From Roseomonas aerilata DSM 19363 (GTDB taxonomy: Bacteria > Pseudomonadota > Alphaproteobacteria > Acetobacterales > Acetobacteraceae): a stretch of DNA of 64,000 nucleotides. The translations under genes were made by a program, and so were the position numbers. Shown piece by piece: positions 17,554-26,212 of the stretch. The stretch is taken from assembly GCF_000711725.1 (NCBI RefSeq), contig NZ_JONP01000023.1:1-64000 (forward strand). The letters are read 5' to 3'. How positions within the stretch are numbered: the stretch's first letter is position 1; every line of letters begins with the position of its first letter. Below the pieces are notes generated by a model. It searched no databases and had not been told where the DNA came from. It saw only the letters and a list, made by a program, of their open reading frames with translations.

Positions 17554-18812
17554 GGTGCTTCGTCTCCTTCGTTCTTCGTCGCAGGTCCGTTGCCGGGACC
17601 TTGCGCGTCGCCGGTGCCGGCGAGAACGTGGTGCCGCTCCAGCGCCGTGATTTCATCCGCGCCGAACCCGGCCTCCATCAAGATCTCCGCGTTATGCTCG
17701 CCCAGGCGAGGGGGCTGGCGCCGCAGGCCTGCGCGCTCGCGCGTTCCGCCGAACTCCACCGGGAGGGCGGGCAGGAGGGCCTCCGCTACCCCGCCGCCGA
17801 GGGCGGAGATAGCCGTGGCGAGAAGCCCGCCACCCGCAAGGAGGTGGGGGTCCTCGAAGAGGTCGGCGGGCTTGCCCACCGGGGCCCAGGAGATGGCGGC
17901 CGCCTCGCACCGCGTCACCACTTCTTCCCGAGGAAGCTTCGCCAGACGCTTCTTCAGTTCGGGAATCAGCCACGGGCGCTGGCGGGCGCGGTCGGCGTTG
18001 GTGCCGAGGCGGCTGTCGGCGGCCAGGTCGTCGAAGCCGAAGGCCGCGCAGAAGCGCACCCACTGCGCGTCGCTGGTGACGCCGACGAAGACCTGCTCGC
18101 CCTCCGCCGTGGCGAAGGGCTCGTACACGCCCCAGGCGCCGCGGCGGGCGGGCATGGGTGGCACAGGCTCTCCGGTCGCCGCGGCGCCCGCCATATGGGA
18201 GCCGACGAGGAAGACAGCAGATTCAAAGAGGGCGCTGCCCACGCGCTGGCCCTGCCCGGTACGATCGCGTTCGCGCAGCGCGGCGAGTACGCCGACCACA
18301 CCGAAGACCGCGCCCATGATGTCCACCACCGAGGCGCCGGCGCGGAGCGGCTGACCAGGCGGGCCGGTCATGTAGGCGAGGCCGGACTGGAACTGCACCA
18401 CTTCGTCCAGGGCCGGCCGGTGCTCGTAGGGGCCGGCGAGGAAACCCTTGAGCGCGAGGTAGACGAGCCGCGGGTTGCGGGCTGAGAGCGTGTCCCACCC
18501 GCAGCCCAGTCGCTCCATCGTGCCCGGTCCGTAATTCTCCAGCACCACGTCAGCTCCGGCGACGAGGCGGTGCACGGCGTCCTGCCCCGCGGGTGACTTC
18601 AGGTCGATGGCGAGGGACCGCTTGTTGCGATTGAACGTGGCGAAGAAGCCGGAGGCAAAGCCTGGCAGGCGGCGCGTGTGGTCGCCGGTTGGAGCGGGCT
18701 CCACCTTCACCACCTCGGCGCCAAGGTCAGCCAGCAGGAGGCCCGCGCAGGGACCCATAATGGTGTGGGAAAACTCGAGGACGCGCAGCCCCTCCAGTGG
18801 ACGGACGCTCAC
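17520..18812 (-). CDS. Class III (CaiB/BaiF) CoA transferase
   Basis: A 430-aa family III CoA transferase. The start is GTG at 18812, overlapping the stop of the lyase gene (GTGA). MSVRPLEGLRVLEF and GPCAGLLLADLGAEVVKVEP are the standard opening; NRNKRSLAIDLKSPAG (61-76) binds CoA; D164 in SVVDIMGAVFG matches the catalytic Asp that forms the acyl anhydride. The tail after HNAEIL is about 30 residues longer than usual and runs into the next gene. Next to an HMG-CoA-lyase-like enzyme, it probably activates a branched hydroxy-dicarboxylic acid before C-C cleavage (inference). Confidence 0.9.
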   Translation of the reverse strand: MSVRPLEGLRVLEFSHTIMGPCAGLLLADLGAEVVKVEPAPTGDHTRRLPGFASGFFATFNRNKRSLAIDLKSPAGQDAVHRLVAGADVVLENYGPGTMERLGCGWDTLSARNPRLVYLALKGFLAGPYEHRPALDEVVQFQSGLAYMTGPPGQPLRAGASVVDIMGAVFGVVGVLAALRERDRTGQGQRVGSALFESAVFLVGSHMAGAAATGEPVPPMPARRGAWGVYEPFATAEGEQVFVGVTSDAQWVRFCAAFGFDDLAADSRLGTNADRARQRPWLIPELKKRLAKLPREEVVTRCEAAAISWAPVGKPADLFEDPHLLAGGGLLATAISALGGGVAEALLPALPVEFGGTRERAGLRRQPPRLGEHNAEILMEAGFGADEITALERHHVLAGTGDAQGPGNGPATKNEGDEAPCSRGRQGAGG

Positions 18813-19771
18813 GCCGCTGCCCTCTCGCGGAAGGTGCGAAGGCTGCCGCCGCGCAGCAGGGCGCTCGGCAGAGGGTGCCCGACAATGCGCTCTGCCAAGT
18901 GACCCGCCTCGATCAGCGCGTCGAGATCAACGCCAGTTTCGATACCCATTTCCTCGCAGAGCAGGACCATTTCCTCGCTCGCGATGTTGCCTGGCGCGCC
19001 CTTGTGGGCGGCGAAAGGACAGCCGCCGAGACCGCCCACGGTGGTGTCGAAGCTGGCGACGCCCATCCGCAGCCCAGCATGGGCATTGGCCACGGCCAAA
19101 CCGCGCGTGTCGTGCAGATGCAGAGTGATCGCTAGCTCCGGCCAGCGTGCCCTCACCTCGCCAACCAGCCGCTCCACCTGCGACGGGTTGGCCCAGCCCA
19201 TGGTGTCGGCGAGCGACAGGCGGGCGATGGTCGCGCCCGCCTCCTTCGCCACCGCCATGCCACCCGCAACCGCCTGCAACACCTGGTCGGGCATCACCGC
19301 GCCCTGGAAGTTGCAGCCGAAGGCAGCCATGACGCCGATGCGCTCCACCGGAATTCCAGCAGCGAGATGCGCAGCCGTCTGTGCGCGCATCGCCTCCAAC
19401 TGGCCCGTCCAGTCGCGGTTCAGGTTCTTCCGTGAGAAGGCTTCGGAAGCCGAGAGGGAGATGGAGCCATTCAGGCGCAGCCGATCGCGAAAGGTTAGGG
19501 CCCGCTCCAGCCCGCGCTCGTTGAACCACAGCGCGGTGAAGTCCACTCCCGCGCGCGGGGCGACCCCCGACACCACGGCCTCCGCATCCGCCCAGCCCGG
19601 CACGAGCTTGGGCGAGACGAAGGAGGCGACCTGGATATGCCGTAGGCCGGTGGTCGAGAGCGCGTCGATCAGCGCGACCTTGTCGGCCGTCGGGATGGGA
19701 CCCGGCTCGATCTGGAAGCCCTCGCGCGGGCCCTCCTCGTTGATGGAGACGCGGCGGGGCAGGTCTGTCAT
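18809..19771 (-). CDS. HMG-CoA-lyase-like TIM-barrel lyase
   Basis: A 320-aa HMGL-like protein of the DRE-TIM metallolyase superfamily. It has the opening motif EEGPREGFQIE (family GPRDGLQNE, here with Glu for the metal-ligand Asp at 17), the metal-binding HLHDTRG, and the active-site loop GLGGCPFAAHKGAPGN with the catalytic Cys. It would cleave a 3-hydroxyacyl-CoA such as HMG-CoA or citramalyl-CoA to an oxo acid and acetyl-CoA. The CoA transferase that follows supplies the thioester. Because LeuC/LeuD-like genes lie a few kilobases away, (R)-citramalyl-CoA is a tempting substrate, but HMG-CoA lyase of leucine catabolism cannot be excluded. Confidence 0.85.
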   Translation of the reverse strand: MTDLPRRVSINEEGPREGFQIEPGPIPTADKVALIDALSTTGLRHIQVASFVSPKLVPGWADAEAVVSGVAPRAGVDFTALWFNERGLERALTFRDRLRLNGSISLSASEAFSRKNLNRDWTGQLEAMRAQTAAHLAAGIPVERIGVMAAFGCNFQGAVMPDQVLQAVAGGMAVAKEAGATIARLSLADTMGWANPSQVERLVGEVRARWPELAITLHLHDTRGLAVANAHAGLRMGVASFDTTVGGLGGCPFAAHKGAPGNIASEEMVLLCEEMGIETGVDLDALIEAGHLAERIVGHPLPSALLRGGSLRTFRERAAA

Positions 19772-19812
19772 GCGGGCACTCTCGCGGGTCGTGGGCGGCG
19801 GATGACGCAGTG

Positions 19813-20796
19813 TCAGCTCGGCTGAATCCCTGCGCGGCGAACGACGGCGCCGAAGGTCTGGCGATCGCGGCGGACCTGCTCGGCGAAGTCCCGGGCATCG
19901 GTCGGCGCGGCCTCGAAGCCTGCAGCGGCGAGGCGCTGGCGGGTGGCCAAGTCGCTGCCCGCTGCAATAAGTGCGGCTCCTGCTTTCTCCACGATCGGCG
20001 CCGGCAGGCCCGCAGGCCCGAACAGGCCGAGCCAGCTCGTCACATCAAAACCGGTTAGCCCGCTCTCTGCGAGCGTCGGCAAGTTGGGCTGCGAGGCGGC
20101 ACGTGTCGCGCCGGTGGTCGCGAGCATTCGCGCCCTTCCCCCCTCTACGATGGGCGCCGCTGAGGAGAGTGTGATGCACGCCGCCTCCAGATTACCGGCC
20201 GCGAGGTCATTCGCCGCCTCGGCACCGCCGCGATAGGGAATGTGCTCGAAGCGCAGTCCTGCGGCCTGGGCGAACGCCTCTCCAGCGATATGGCCGCTGC
20301 TGCCTACGCCTGGCGAGCCGAACGTGACCGGCTGTGGACGCTCCCGCGCGGCGGCGATGAACTCCGCCACGCTGCGTGCCGGAAAACGCGCGCCGATGAC
20401 CCAGACATAAGCCTGGACCGTGGCGCGGCCGAGATAGGTGAAGGCTGTTTCATAATCGACGGGCAGGTTTCGGAAGAGCAGCGGCGCGACGACATGGGCT
20501 GCGGAATCGAAGAGCAGGGTGTATCCGTCGGCCGGGCTGCGGGCTACCGCTGCCGCACCGACCGTACCACCTGCCCCCGTGCGATTCTCGATGACCACGC
20601 TCTGCCCTAACGCCTCGGACATCCGGGGCTGGAGGAGCCGCGCAATGGTGTCGGCCGCGCCGCCTGCCGCGTAGTTCACGACGATCCGAACAGGCCTCTC
20701 GGGCCAGGGCGCTTGAGCACGTCCCGCGGAAGGCAGGGCGAACGCAGCTGGAAGTCCCAGCATGACGCGGCGGCGTAGCGGCGGGACAGTTTGCAT
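19813..20796 (-). CDS. Bug/TctC-type receptor
   Basis: A 327-aa periplasmic receptor. The signal is MQTVPPLRRRVMLGLPAAFAL with cleavage near GRA-QAP. WPERPVRIVVNYAAGGAADTIAR is the ligand loop, VVIENRTGAGGTVG and SPADGYTLLF follow. It is divergent from the IclR gene at 20891 across a 94-base promoter region, and is followed by the HMGL-like gene after 41 bases. It therefore probably heads the operon 20796-16564 and is controlled by that IclR protein. Confidence 0.92.
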   Translation of the reverse strand: MQTVPPLRRRVMLGLPAAFALPSAGRAQAPWPERPVRIVVNYAAGGAADTIARLLQPRMSEALGQSVVIENRTGAGGTVGAAAVARSPADGYTLLFDSAAHVVAPLLFRNLPVDYETAFTYLGRATVQAYVWVIGARFPARSVAEFIAAARERPQPVTFGSPGVGSSGHIAGEAFAQAAGLRFEHIPYRGGAEAANDLAAGNLEAACITLSSAAPIVEGGRARMLATTGATRAASQPNLPTLAESGLTGFDVTSWLGLFGPAGLPAPIVEKAGAALIAAGSDLATRQRLAAAGFEAAPTDARDFAEQVRRDRQTFGAVVRRAGIQPS

Positions 20797-20837
20797 CGCT
20801 CTCTCCCAAATCGCGCAGACTAAGTGTCGCGACGTCG

Positions 20838-20852
20838 TTCTGTTGTGCAGAA
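20838..20852. promoter_or_regulatory. Candidate IclR operator TTCTG-N5-CAGAA
   Basis: TTCTGTTGTGCAGAA is an inverted repeat with five-base arms and a five-base spacer, set in the short divergent promoter between the TctC gene (20796) and the IclR gene (20891). A further TTCTG occurs at 20859. Position and symmetry fit an IclR site, but the motif is short. Confidence 0.45.
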
Positions 20853-20890
20853 TGCTTGTTCTGTTCTAGTGAAGGTGGCAGTCTTCGGAC

Positions 20891-21634
20891 ATGCAGGTCA
20901 AGTCGGCTGAAGAAAAGGCAAATGAGGCGGCCAGGAGTTGGGCGTCCCCCGGGGTCACGGCGCTTGAGCGAGGGCTCGCCGTGCTGGACGAGCTGGGCGC
21001 GGCCGGGGGACCGGTCAGTCTAGTCGATCTCGCGCAGCGTACCGGCCTCTACAAAAGCACGCTGCTCCGGCTACTCGCATCCCTGGAGCGCTGCCGCTAT
21101 GCGGTCCGCCAAGCGGATGGACGTTATCGTCTGGGGCCGGTCCTGTTCCGGCTCGGCCAGTGCTACGCGAACGGCTTCGACCTCCGAGCGGCGCTTGATC
21201 CCGCTCTCACACGGCTCGCCGCCGCGACGCAGGAAGCGGCATCCTTCTTCGTTCGCGAGGGCGAGGCGCGCCTCTGCCTGGCACGCGTGGAGGGCCGGCA
21301 AGAGGTGCGCGACTGGGTCACCATCGGAACGCTGCTACCGATGAAGGGCGCCGCGGGCCACCTGCTGCGCTGCTTCGAGACTGGATACCGTCCCGGCCTT
21401 CCACTGATCCACACCTCCTTCGGCGAGCGGACGCCTGAGGTCGCAGCGATCAGCGCACCGGTTTTTCGCAACGGCGCCGTGCTTGCCGGCGCGCTCACCG
21501 TCAGCGGCACCTGCACCCGCTTCCGCGACGAGGCGCACCGCGCTGAGATGACGGAAGTGCTGTGGCAGGAGGCGAAGGCACTGACGGCCGAACTTGATGG
21601 CGACGTCTCGAGCTTCCGGGATGGGCCCGGCTGA
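20891..21634 (+). CDS. IclR-family transcriptional regulator
   Basis: A 247-aa regulator. The N-terminal winged helix is at about 19-85 (ALERGLAVLDELGAAGGPVSLVDLAQRTGLYKSTLLRLLASL, then RYRLGPVLFRLG). The GAF-like effector domain follows (FFVREGEARLCLARVEG, PMKGAAGHLLRCF, and ISAPVFRNGAVLAGALTVSGTCTRF). It starts at ATG 20891 and ends 35 bases before the LeuC-like gene, so it may be co-transcribed with the hydro-lyase pair while also controlling the divergent receptor operon. The ligand is probably one of the organic acids handled by these neighbours. Confidence 0.92.
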   Translation: MQVKSAEEKANEAARSWASPGVTALERGLAVLDELGAAGGPVSLVDLAQRTGLYKSTLLRLLASLERCRYAVRQADGRYRLGPVLFRLGQCYANGFDLRAALDPALTRLAAATQEAASFFVREGEARLCLARVEGRQEVRDWVTIGTLLPMKGAAGHLLRCFETGYRPGLPLIHTSFGERTPEVAAISAPVFRNGAVLAGALTVSGTCTRFRDEAHRAEMTEVLWQEAKALTAELDGDVSSFRDGPG

Positions 21635-21669
21635 AGGAACGCCCATAGGTGGTGTCGGAGAGGGAAGAT

Positions 21670-23058
21670 ATGGGTCGCACGCTGCTGGACAAGCTTTGGG
21701 ACCGCCACGTCATCGAGGCGCTCGCGCCCGGCGTGGATTTGATGAATGTCGACCGTCACTACCTCCTTGAGATGCGCGCCGGCGCTTTCGGGGTGCTGGA
21801 GGAACGCGGTCTCCCGGTGCGGGACCCGGACCGCACCATTGGTGTCGTCGACCACGTCGTCTCCTCTGCTCCCGGACGTGCCGGGGGTGCGCCGTGGACA
21901 GCGAAGCACCTCGCCGCAATGCGCACAGGCTGCGAACGCCACGGCGTGGTGCTGCTTGACATCGATCACCCGGATCAGGGCATTGCCCACGTTGCCGGAC
22001 CGGAGCTGGGCCTGACCCATCCGGGCATGCTCGTCGTCTGCCCCGACAGCCATACCAGCACGCACGGCGCGCTCGGCGCCCTCGCCTGGGGCATTGGCTT
22101 CTCCGAGGTGGCGCATGTCCTCGCCACCTCGACCATCGTCCAGCGCAAGCCCCGGTCCATGCGGATTCGCTTCGAGGGCGAGGCGCCAGCCGGCATCACC
22201 GCGAAGGACCTGGCGCTTGCGGCACTCGCGGTGGTGGGGGCGGGCGGCGGCGTTGGCCACGCCATCGAGTTCGCCGGCCCGGCCATACGTGCCCTCGGCG
22301 TTGAGGGCCGTATGACCCTCTGCAACATGGCCGTCGAGCTGGGCGCCAAAATCGGAATGGTGGCGCCGGACGAGACAGTCTTCACATGGCTTCAAGGCCG
22401 CCGCCACGCCCCTGGCTCAGCTTACTGGAACGCCGCCGTGAAGGATTGGCAGGCTCTCCGAACGGATGAGGGCGCGGTCTTCGACCGGGATGTTGCGGTT
22501 GGCATCGCGGGCCTCGCCCCGCAGATCACCTGGGGCACTAGCCCTGAGCACGTTATGCCCGTGGACGGCCGGATTCCCGATCCGGCGGTCGCGCCTGACG
22601 ACACACGCCGCAAGGCTTGGGCCGACGCGCTGAATTATATGGGCCTCGTAGCGGGCGAGCTCTTGCTCGGCCAGAAGGTAGACCAGGTCTTCATCGGCTC
22701 CTGCACGAATGCCCGCCTCTCCGACCTGCGGGAGGCCGCCTTCGCGCTCGGGGACGGCCGGGTAGCGCCGGGCGTGACGGCCTGGGTTGTCGCGGGTTCA
22801 CAGGGTGTGAAGCGCGCCGCGGAGGCCGAAGGGCTGGACGAGGTCTTCCGCAAGGCCGGCTTCGAGTGGCGCGAGCCGGGCTGCTCGCTTTGCGTCGGCG
22901 CGAATGGCGAGTTCGTGCCGTCGGGAGCGCGCTGCGTGTCCACCTCAAATCGGAACTTTGTCGGCCGGCAGGGCCCGGGTGCACGCACGCACCTCGCCAG
23001 CCCCGCCATGGCGGCACGCGCCGCCGTTTCCGGCGCGATCGTCGATCCAAGGAGCTGA
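21670..23058 (+). CDS. LeuC-like aconitase-family hydro-lyase, large subunit
   Basis: A 462-aa protein of the 3-isopropylmalate dehydratase large-subunit family. The [4Fe-4S] ligands are visible: C345 (FIGSCTNARLSDL), C405 and C408 (GCSLCVGANGE). CPDSHTSTHGALG is the substrate-binding signature. ATG at 21670 has GGAGAGGGAAG just before it; the GTG at 21649 would be a poorer start. In leucine biosynthesis leuC and leuD normally travel with leuB or leuA; here the context is an IclR gene, TctC receptors, CoA transferases and acyl-CoA lyases. A catabolic hydratase for citraconate, citramalate or dimethylmalate is therefore more likely than a biosynthetic role (inference). Confidence 0.88.
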   Translation: MGRTLLDKLWDRHVIEALAPGVDLMNVDRHYLLEMRAGAFGVLEERGLPVRDPDRTIGVVDHVVSSAPGRAGGAPWTAKHLAAMRTGCERHGVVLLDIDHPDQGIAHVAGPELGLTHPGMLVVCPDSHTSTHGALGALAWGIGFSEVAHVLATSTIVQRKPRSMRIRFEGEAPAGITAKDLALAALAVVGAGGGVGHAIEFAGPAIRALGVEGRMTLCNMAVELGAKIGMVAPDETVFTWLQGRRHAPGSAYWNAAVKDWQALRTDEGAVFDRDVAVGIAGLAPQITWGTSPEHVMPVDGRIPDPAVAPDDTRRKAWADALNYMGLVAGELLLGQKVDQVFIGSCTNARLSDLREAAFALGDGRVAPGVTAWVVAGSQGVKRAAEAEGLDEVFRKAGFEWREPGCSLCVGANGEFVPSGARCVSTSNRNFVGRQGPGARTHLASPAMAARAAVSGAIVDPRS

Positions 23059-23062
23059 ACCG

Positions 23063-23698
23063 ATGGACTCCTTCACCAAACTGACCGGGCCGGCAGCGCC
23101 CGTTCCAATGAACAACCTCGACACGGACATGATCATCCGTGTCGAGCGCTCCGCCGGCGTTCCGCGCGCGGAGCTCGGGCCCTACGCGCTTGAATCCTGG
23201 CGCTTCCTTCCGGACGGCTCACCGAATCCTGCCTGCACCCTTAACCAAGCGCCCTTCAACCAGGCATGCATCCTCGTCGGCGCCGAGAACTTCGGCTGCG
23301 GCTCGGCGCGCGAGACGGCGGTCTGGGCACTGCATGGCTTCGGGATCCGCAGCGTCATTGCGCCTTCCTTTGGCGGTGCCTTTCACGACAACCTCTTCGA
23401 GAATGGCATGCTGCCGGTCCGCCTTCCAGCGGAGGAGGTGGCAGCACTGCGCTCCTTGGTAGAGCGGCACCCGATTTTGACGGTGGATCTGGAACGGCAG
23501 GAGATTCGCGGAGAGGGCGTTAGCCTTTCCTTCCAAGTGGAGCCCCTGCGAAGGAGGATGCTGCTGGAAGGGATGGACCCGATCGGTCTGACAATGACAC
23601 GCGAGCCGGCAATCGCTGCCTTCCAAGCGCACGACGCAGAGCGCCGACCCTGGCTCGTCTCCGAGGCGCGTGGCGGATCTGTCAGACGAAGCACCTGA
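23063..23698 (+). CDS. LeuD-like aconitase-family hydro-lyase, small subunit
   Basis: A 211-aa swivel-domain subunit. The conserved N-terminus reads VPMNNLDTDMII, and the substrate loop GAENFGCGSARETAVWAL is intact, followed by GIRSVIAPSFGGAFHDN. ATG at 23063 is preceded by AAGGAG and lies four bases after the LeuC-like stop, so the two subunits are co-translated. It completes an isopropylmalate-isomerase-type heterodimer. Substrate specificity of this family rests on few residues and cannot be predicted here. Confidence 0.9.
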   Translation: MDSFTKLTGPAAPVPMNNLDTDMIIRVERSAGVPRAELGPYALESWRFLPDGSPNPACTLNQAPFNQACILVGAENFGCGSARETAVWALHGFGIRSVIAPSFGGAFHDNLFENGMLPVRLPAEEVAALRSLVERHPILTVDLERQEIRGEGVSLSFQVEPLRRRMLLEGMDPIGLTMTREPAIAAFQAHDAERRPWLVSEARGGSVRRST

Positions 23699-24140
23699 TC
23701 AGGCTTGGGCTCGGCTGCCTCTAGACGCGAGACGAACATAGGCGGGCTACAAGGTCATGGCGATGGTGAGGAAGATACAGCCTCGGAAGATCGACGGGCG
23801 CGACATACAGGCTGAAGCCGCCTGCGTCGAGAAGCTGTCCAGGTTGCTGCCCGGTCTGCCCGCTATCACAGCTGTTTGCGACCCGTTGCGAACTTCGCAA
23901 CACAACCGCCGAAGGAGTAAGCCCTACAGCCAACCAACCGAGCATTACCACCAGTACAAGTACCGGCTTTGATGGGCGCAGACGGTGATACGCTCCTCAG
24001 TCAAAGCTGAGTGGAGGTCTCCGAGGCAGCCTGCCACAGGCGCCCCGTCAACTTCGCTCAATATTTTGCCCGAAGCGCAGGTAACGACTCACAGTAACGC
24101 GGGTTTTGCCAAGCACCTGACAAACGTAGCCGCCGTTCGG
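23699..24140. other. Convergent intergenic region, no gene
   Basis: The region lies between the LeuD-like gene and the convergent CitE-like gene. Short open frames show no known domain. The only notable structure is the 17-base palindrome at 23885. The base composition is visibly less GC-rich than in the genes on either side. Confidence 0.5.
23885..23901. repeat. Perfect palindrome GTTGCGAAcTTCGCAAC
   Basis: Two eight-base arms around a single C. It sits in the convergent gap between the LeuD-like and CitE-like genes, about 185 bases after one stop and 240 after the other. The symmetry is that of a dimeric repressor site, yet there is no start codon nearby. It could be a relic of a lost promoter or form a short hairpin. 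Confidence 0.5.
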
Positions 24141-25013
24141 TCATGTGGTTTTGGTTCTCCAACTCTGAGCACGTGCCAGCAAGCGGCGCGCGCGCTCGAC
24201 AATGGGCAAGTCGATCATCCGCCCCTCGAAGGCTACCGCACCCGATCTTTGGGAGAGCGCCACGTCGAAGGCCGCAACGAGGCGGCGGGCCCGGTCTAGC
24301 TCCTCCTCCGTCGCGCCGTACTCCTCGTTGATGACGGGCACATGGGCCGGGTGGATGCAGGATGCCGCGGCGAAGCCCAAGGCGCGCGCGCGGCGCAGTC
24401 CCGCCCGATAACCCTCCAGGTCTTCCAGGTTGGAGAGGCTGCCCAACGAGCCCATCGGCACGATCCCCGCCGCTCGGCAGGCCGCGATGCACTGGGCGGC
24501 CCAGACATACAGCCCATCGGCCGTCGGCGCAGCGCCGAGCTCCGTTGCCAAATCCTCTCCCCCGATACCCATGCCCGCCACTCTCGGATCCGCGCCGGCG
24601 ATCGCTGCCATCTGCGGCAGGGCGGCTACCGTCTCGACCAATGCCAGGAACTTTGTGCTGCCCACAGGCATGCCGCAAGCCGCCTCACGGTCGGTCACCG
24701 CGTCGGAGAGGAGGCGGACATGGTCGGGGCCGAGCACCTTGGTCAGCATCAGCGCCGCGACGCCCGGCCCTACGGCTGCCGCGATGTCCGGCACCGCCAA
24801 TGACAGTGGCTGATTGATCCGCACGACGACTGCGGCACCCTCCTGCGAGACGCGCGGAACGGCGCCAACCAGCGCGTGTCGGGCAGCTCCCTTCTCGGAG
24901 GGAGGGATTGAATCCTCGAGGTCCAGGATGATCGCGTCCGCGCCACGCGTATGCGCCTTTGCGATGAACCGCTCCGCCGTTGCTGGAACGAAGAGGAGAG
25001 AGCGCCAATTCAT
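24141..25013 (-). CDS. CitE/HpcH-family acyl-CoA lyase, probable citramalyl-CoA lyase
   Basis: A 290-aa TIM-barrel lyase of the citrate-lyase-beta family. It has MNWRSLLFVPATAERF, the GADAIILDLEDSIP metal-binding motif, VVVRINQP, a glutamate-bearing LALVETVAAL, MGIGGEDLATELG and SCIHPAHVPVINEEY. It starts at ATG 25013, overlapping the CoA transferase stop in ATGA. Gene order (receptor, hotdog hydratase, class III CoA transferase, CitE-like lyase) matches the itaconate route known from Pseudomonas aeruginosa, where this enzyme splits (S)-citramalyl-CoA to acetyl-CoA and pyruvate. That function is the favoured inference. Malyl-CoA or methylmalyl-CoA lyases are alternatives. Confidence 0.85.
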   Translation of the reverse strand: MNWRSLLFVPATAERFIAKAHTRGADAIILDLEDSIPPSEKGAARHALVGAVPRVSQEGAAVVVRINQPLSLAVPDIAAAVGPGVAALMLTKVLGPDHVRLLSDAVTDREAACGMPVGSTKFLALVETVAALPQMAAIAGADPRVAGMGIGGEDLATELGAAPTADGLYVWAAQCIAACRAAGIVPMGSLGSLSNLEDLEGYRAGLRRARALGFAAASCIHPAHVPVINEEYGATEEELDRARRLVAAFDVALSQRSGAVAFEGRMIDLPIVERARRLLARAQSWRTKTT

Positions 25014-26212
25014 CGTGTGGCCACCTGCGCGGCACCGGCCCCAATCAGCTGGTCGACCTCCGCGTCTTGGTACCCGGCCTGCCGTAGCACTTCTCGTGTG
25101 TGTTCCCCCAATCGCGGGGCGTGCAGCTCCTCCTCTCGCATACCGCCGCCAAATTGGTTCGGCACAGCGGTTCGGCGCAGGCGCCCCTCACTCGGGTGAT
25201 CCTCCTCCCGGAAGAAGCCCCGGTCGGCAAGGTGGGGATCCTCCATCAGGTCCTCCAGCGTGTTGTAGCGGGCGCAGGGAATGTCGCGCGACCCGAGAAG
25301 ATCGAGCCACTCCGCTGTCGTCCGCTCACGCAGCGCTTCCATACGCAGGCGGAAGTAGGCCGCGGCGTTCGCGGTGCGTGCGGTCGCGGAGCAGAAGCGG
25401 GGGTCGTCCCGCAGTTCGGGCCTGCCGATCGCCTCGAAGAAGCCGAAGGCCTGGGCGTTGGTGTTGGGACCGACGGTGACGTAGCCATCCTTCGTCGCCA
25501 TCGGACGGTATTCAGGACTAAGAATGCGGTTGTCGCCGGTCGGGCCAACTGGCGGGTCGAAGGTCGCCGCACTCATGTGCTCGCTCATCACAAAGGATGC
25601 CATGTTCTCAAACATGGGCACTTCCACCGCCTCCCCGACGCCCGTGCGCTCGCGCCGATACAGCGCGAAGCCGATGCACTGGGCGGCAATGATGCCCGTG
25701 ATGTGGTCCGTCATCACCATCGGGACGAAGCGCGGCTCCCCTGTGGCCCGCTCGAAGGTGGCAGCCACACCTGACAGGCTTTGGATGATGGGATCGTAGG
25801 CAGGGCGCTCGGCGTAGCGGCCGCCAGAGCCGAAAGCGAGGATGCTGCAATGGATCAGACGTGGGTTCACGCCGGACAGCGCCTGATGGTCCAACCCCAG
25901 CCGGGCGAGTGCCGAAGGTCGGATATTGGAGACAAAGACATCAGCTTCCTCGACTAGGCGCCGCATCGCGGCCATCCCCTCGGACCGCTTGAGGTCGAGG
26001 CAAACTGAGCGCTTGTTGCGGTTGAACTGGATGAACTTGCCGGACATCCCGGGATTCCGGCTGCCCTGGGCTAAGTTTCGAAGAAGATCTCCCCCAGGCG
26101 GCTCCACCTTCACGACCTCTGCTCCCTGGTCGGCCAGGGTGCGCGTGCAGATCGGGCCAACCACAACGGAGGTTAGGTCCACCACCCGGACACCCGCGAG
26201 CGGGCCGCTCAT
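25010..26212 (-). CDS. Class III CoA transferase, probable itaconate/mesaconate CoA transferase
   Basis: A 400-aa CaiB/BaiF-family enzyme. MSGPLAGVRVVDLTSVVVGP and TLADQGAEVVKVEPPGGD open the protein, NRNKRSVCLDLKRSEG is the CoA-binding segment, and an Asp within VMTDHITGIIAAQ lies where the catalytic Asp is expected. ATGA overlaps join it to the hydratase upstream and the lyase downstream, so all three are translated as a unit. In the itaconate pathway it would move CoA from succinyl-CoA to the C5 acid. Its similarity to the transferase at 17520 is at family level only. Confidence 0.87.
   Translation of the reverse strand: MSGPLAGVRVVDLTSVVVGPICTRTLADQGAEVVKVEPPGGDLLRNLAQGSRNPGMSGKFIQFNRNKRSVCLDLKRSEGMAAMRRLVEEADVFVSNIRPSALARLGLDHQALSGVNPRLIHCSILAFGSGGRYAERPAYDPIIQSLSGVAATFERATGEPRFVPMVMTDHITGIIAAQCIGFALYRRERTGVGEAVEVPMFENMASFVMSEHMSAATFDPPVGPTGDNRILSPEYRPMATKDGYVTVGPNTNAQAFGFFEAIGRPELRDDPRFCSATARTANAAAYFRLRMEALRERTTAEWLDLLGSRDIPCARYNTLEDLMEDPHLADRGFFREEDHPSEGRLRRTAVPNQFGGGMREEELHAPRLGEHTREVLRQAGYQDAEVDQLIGAGAAQVATR

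Noticed and set aside
21163-22407. Minus-strand open frame of 414 codons
   Set aside because: Antisense to the IclR and LeuC-like genes, whose motifs are intact.
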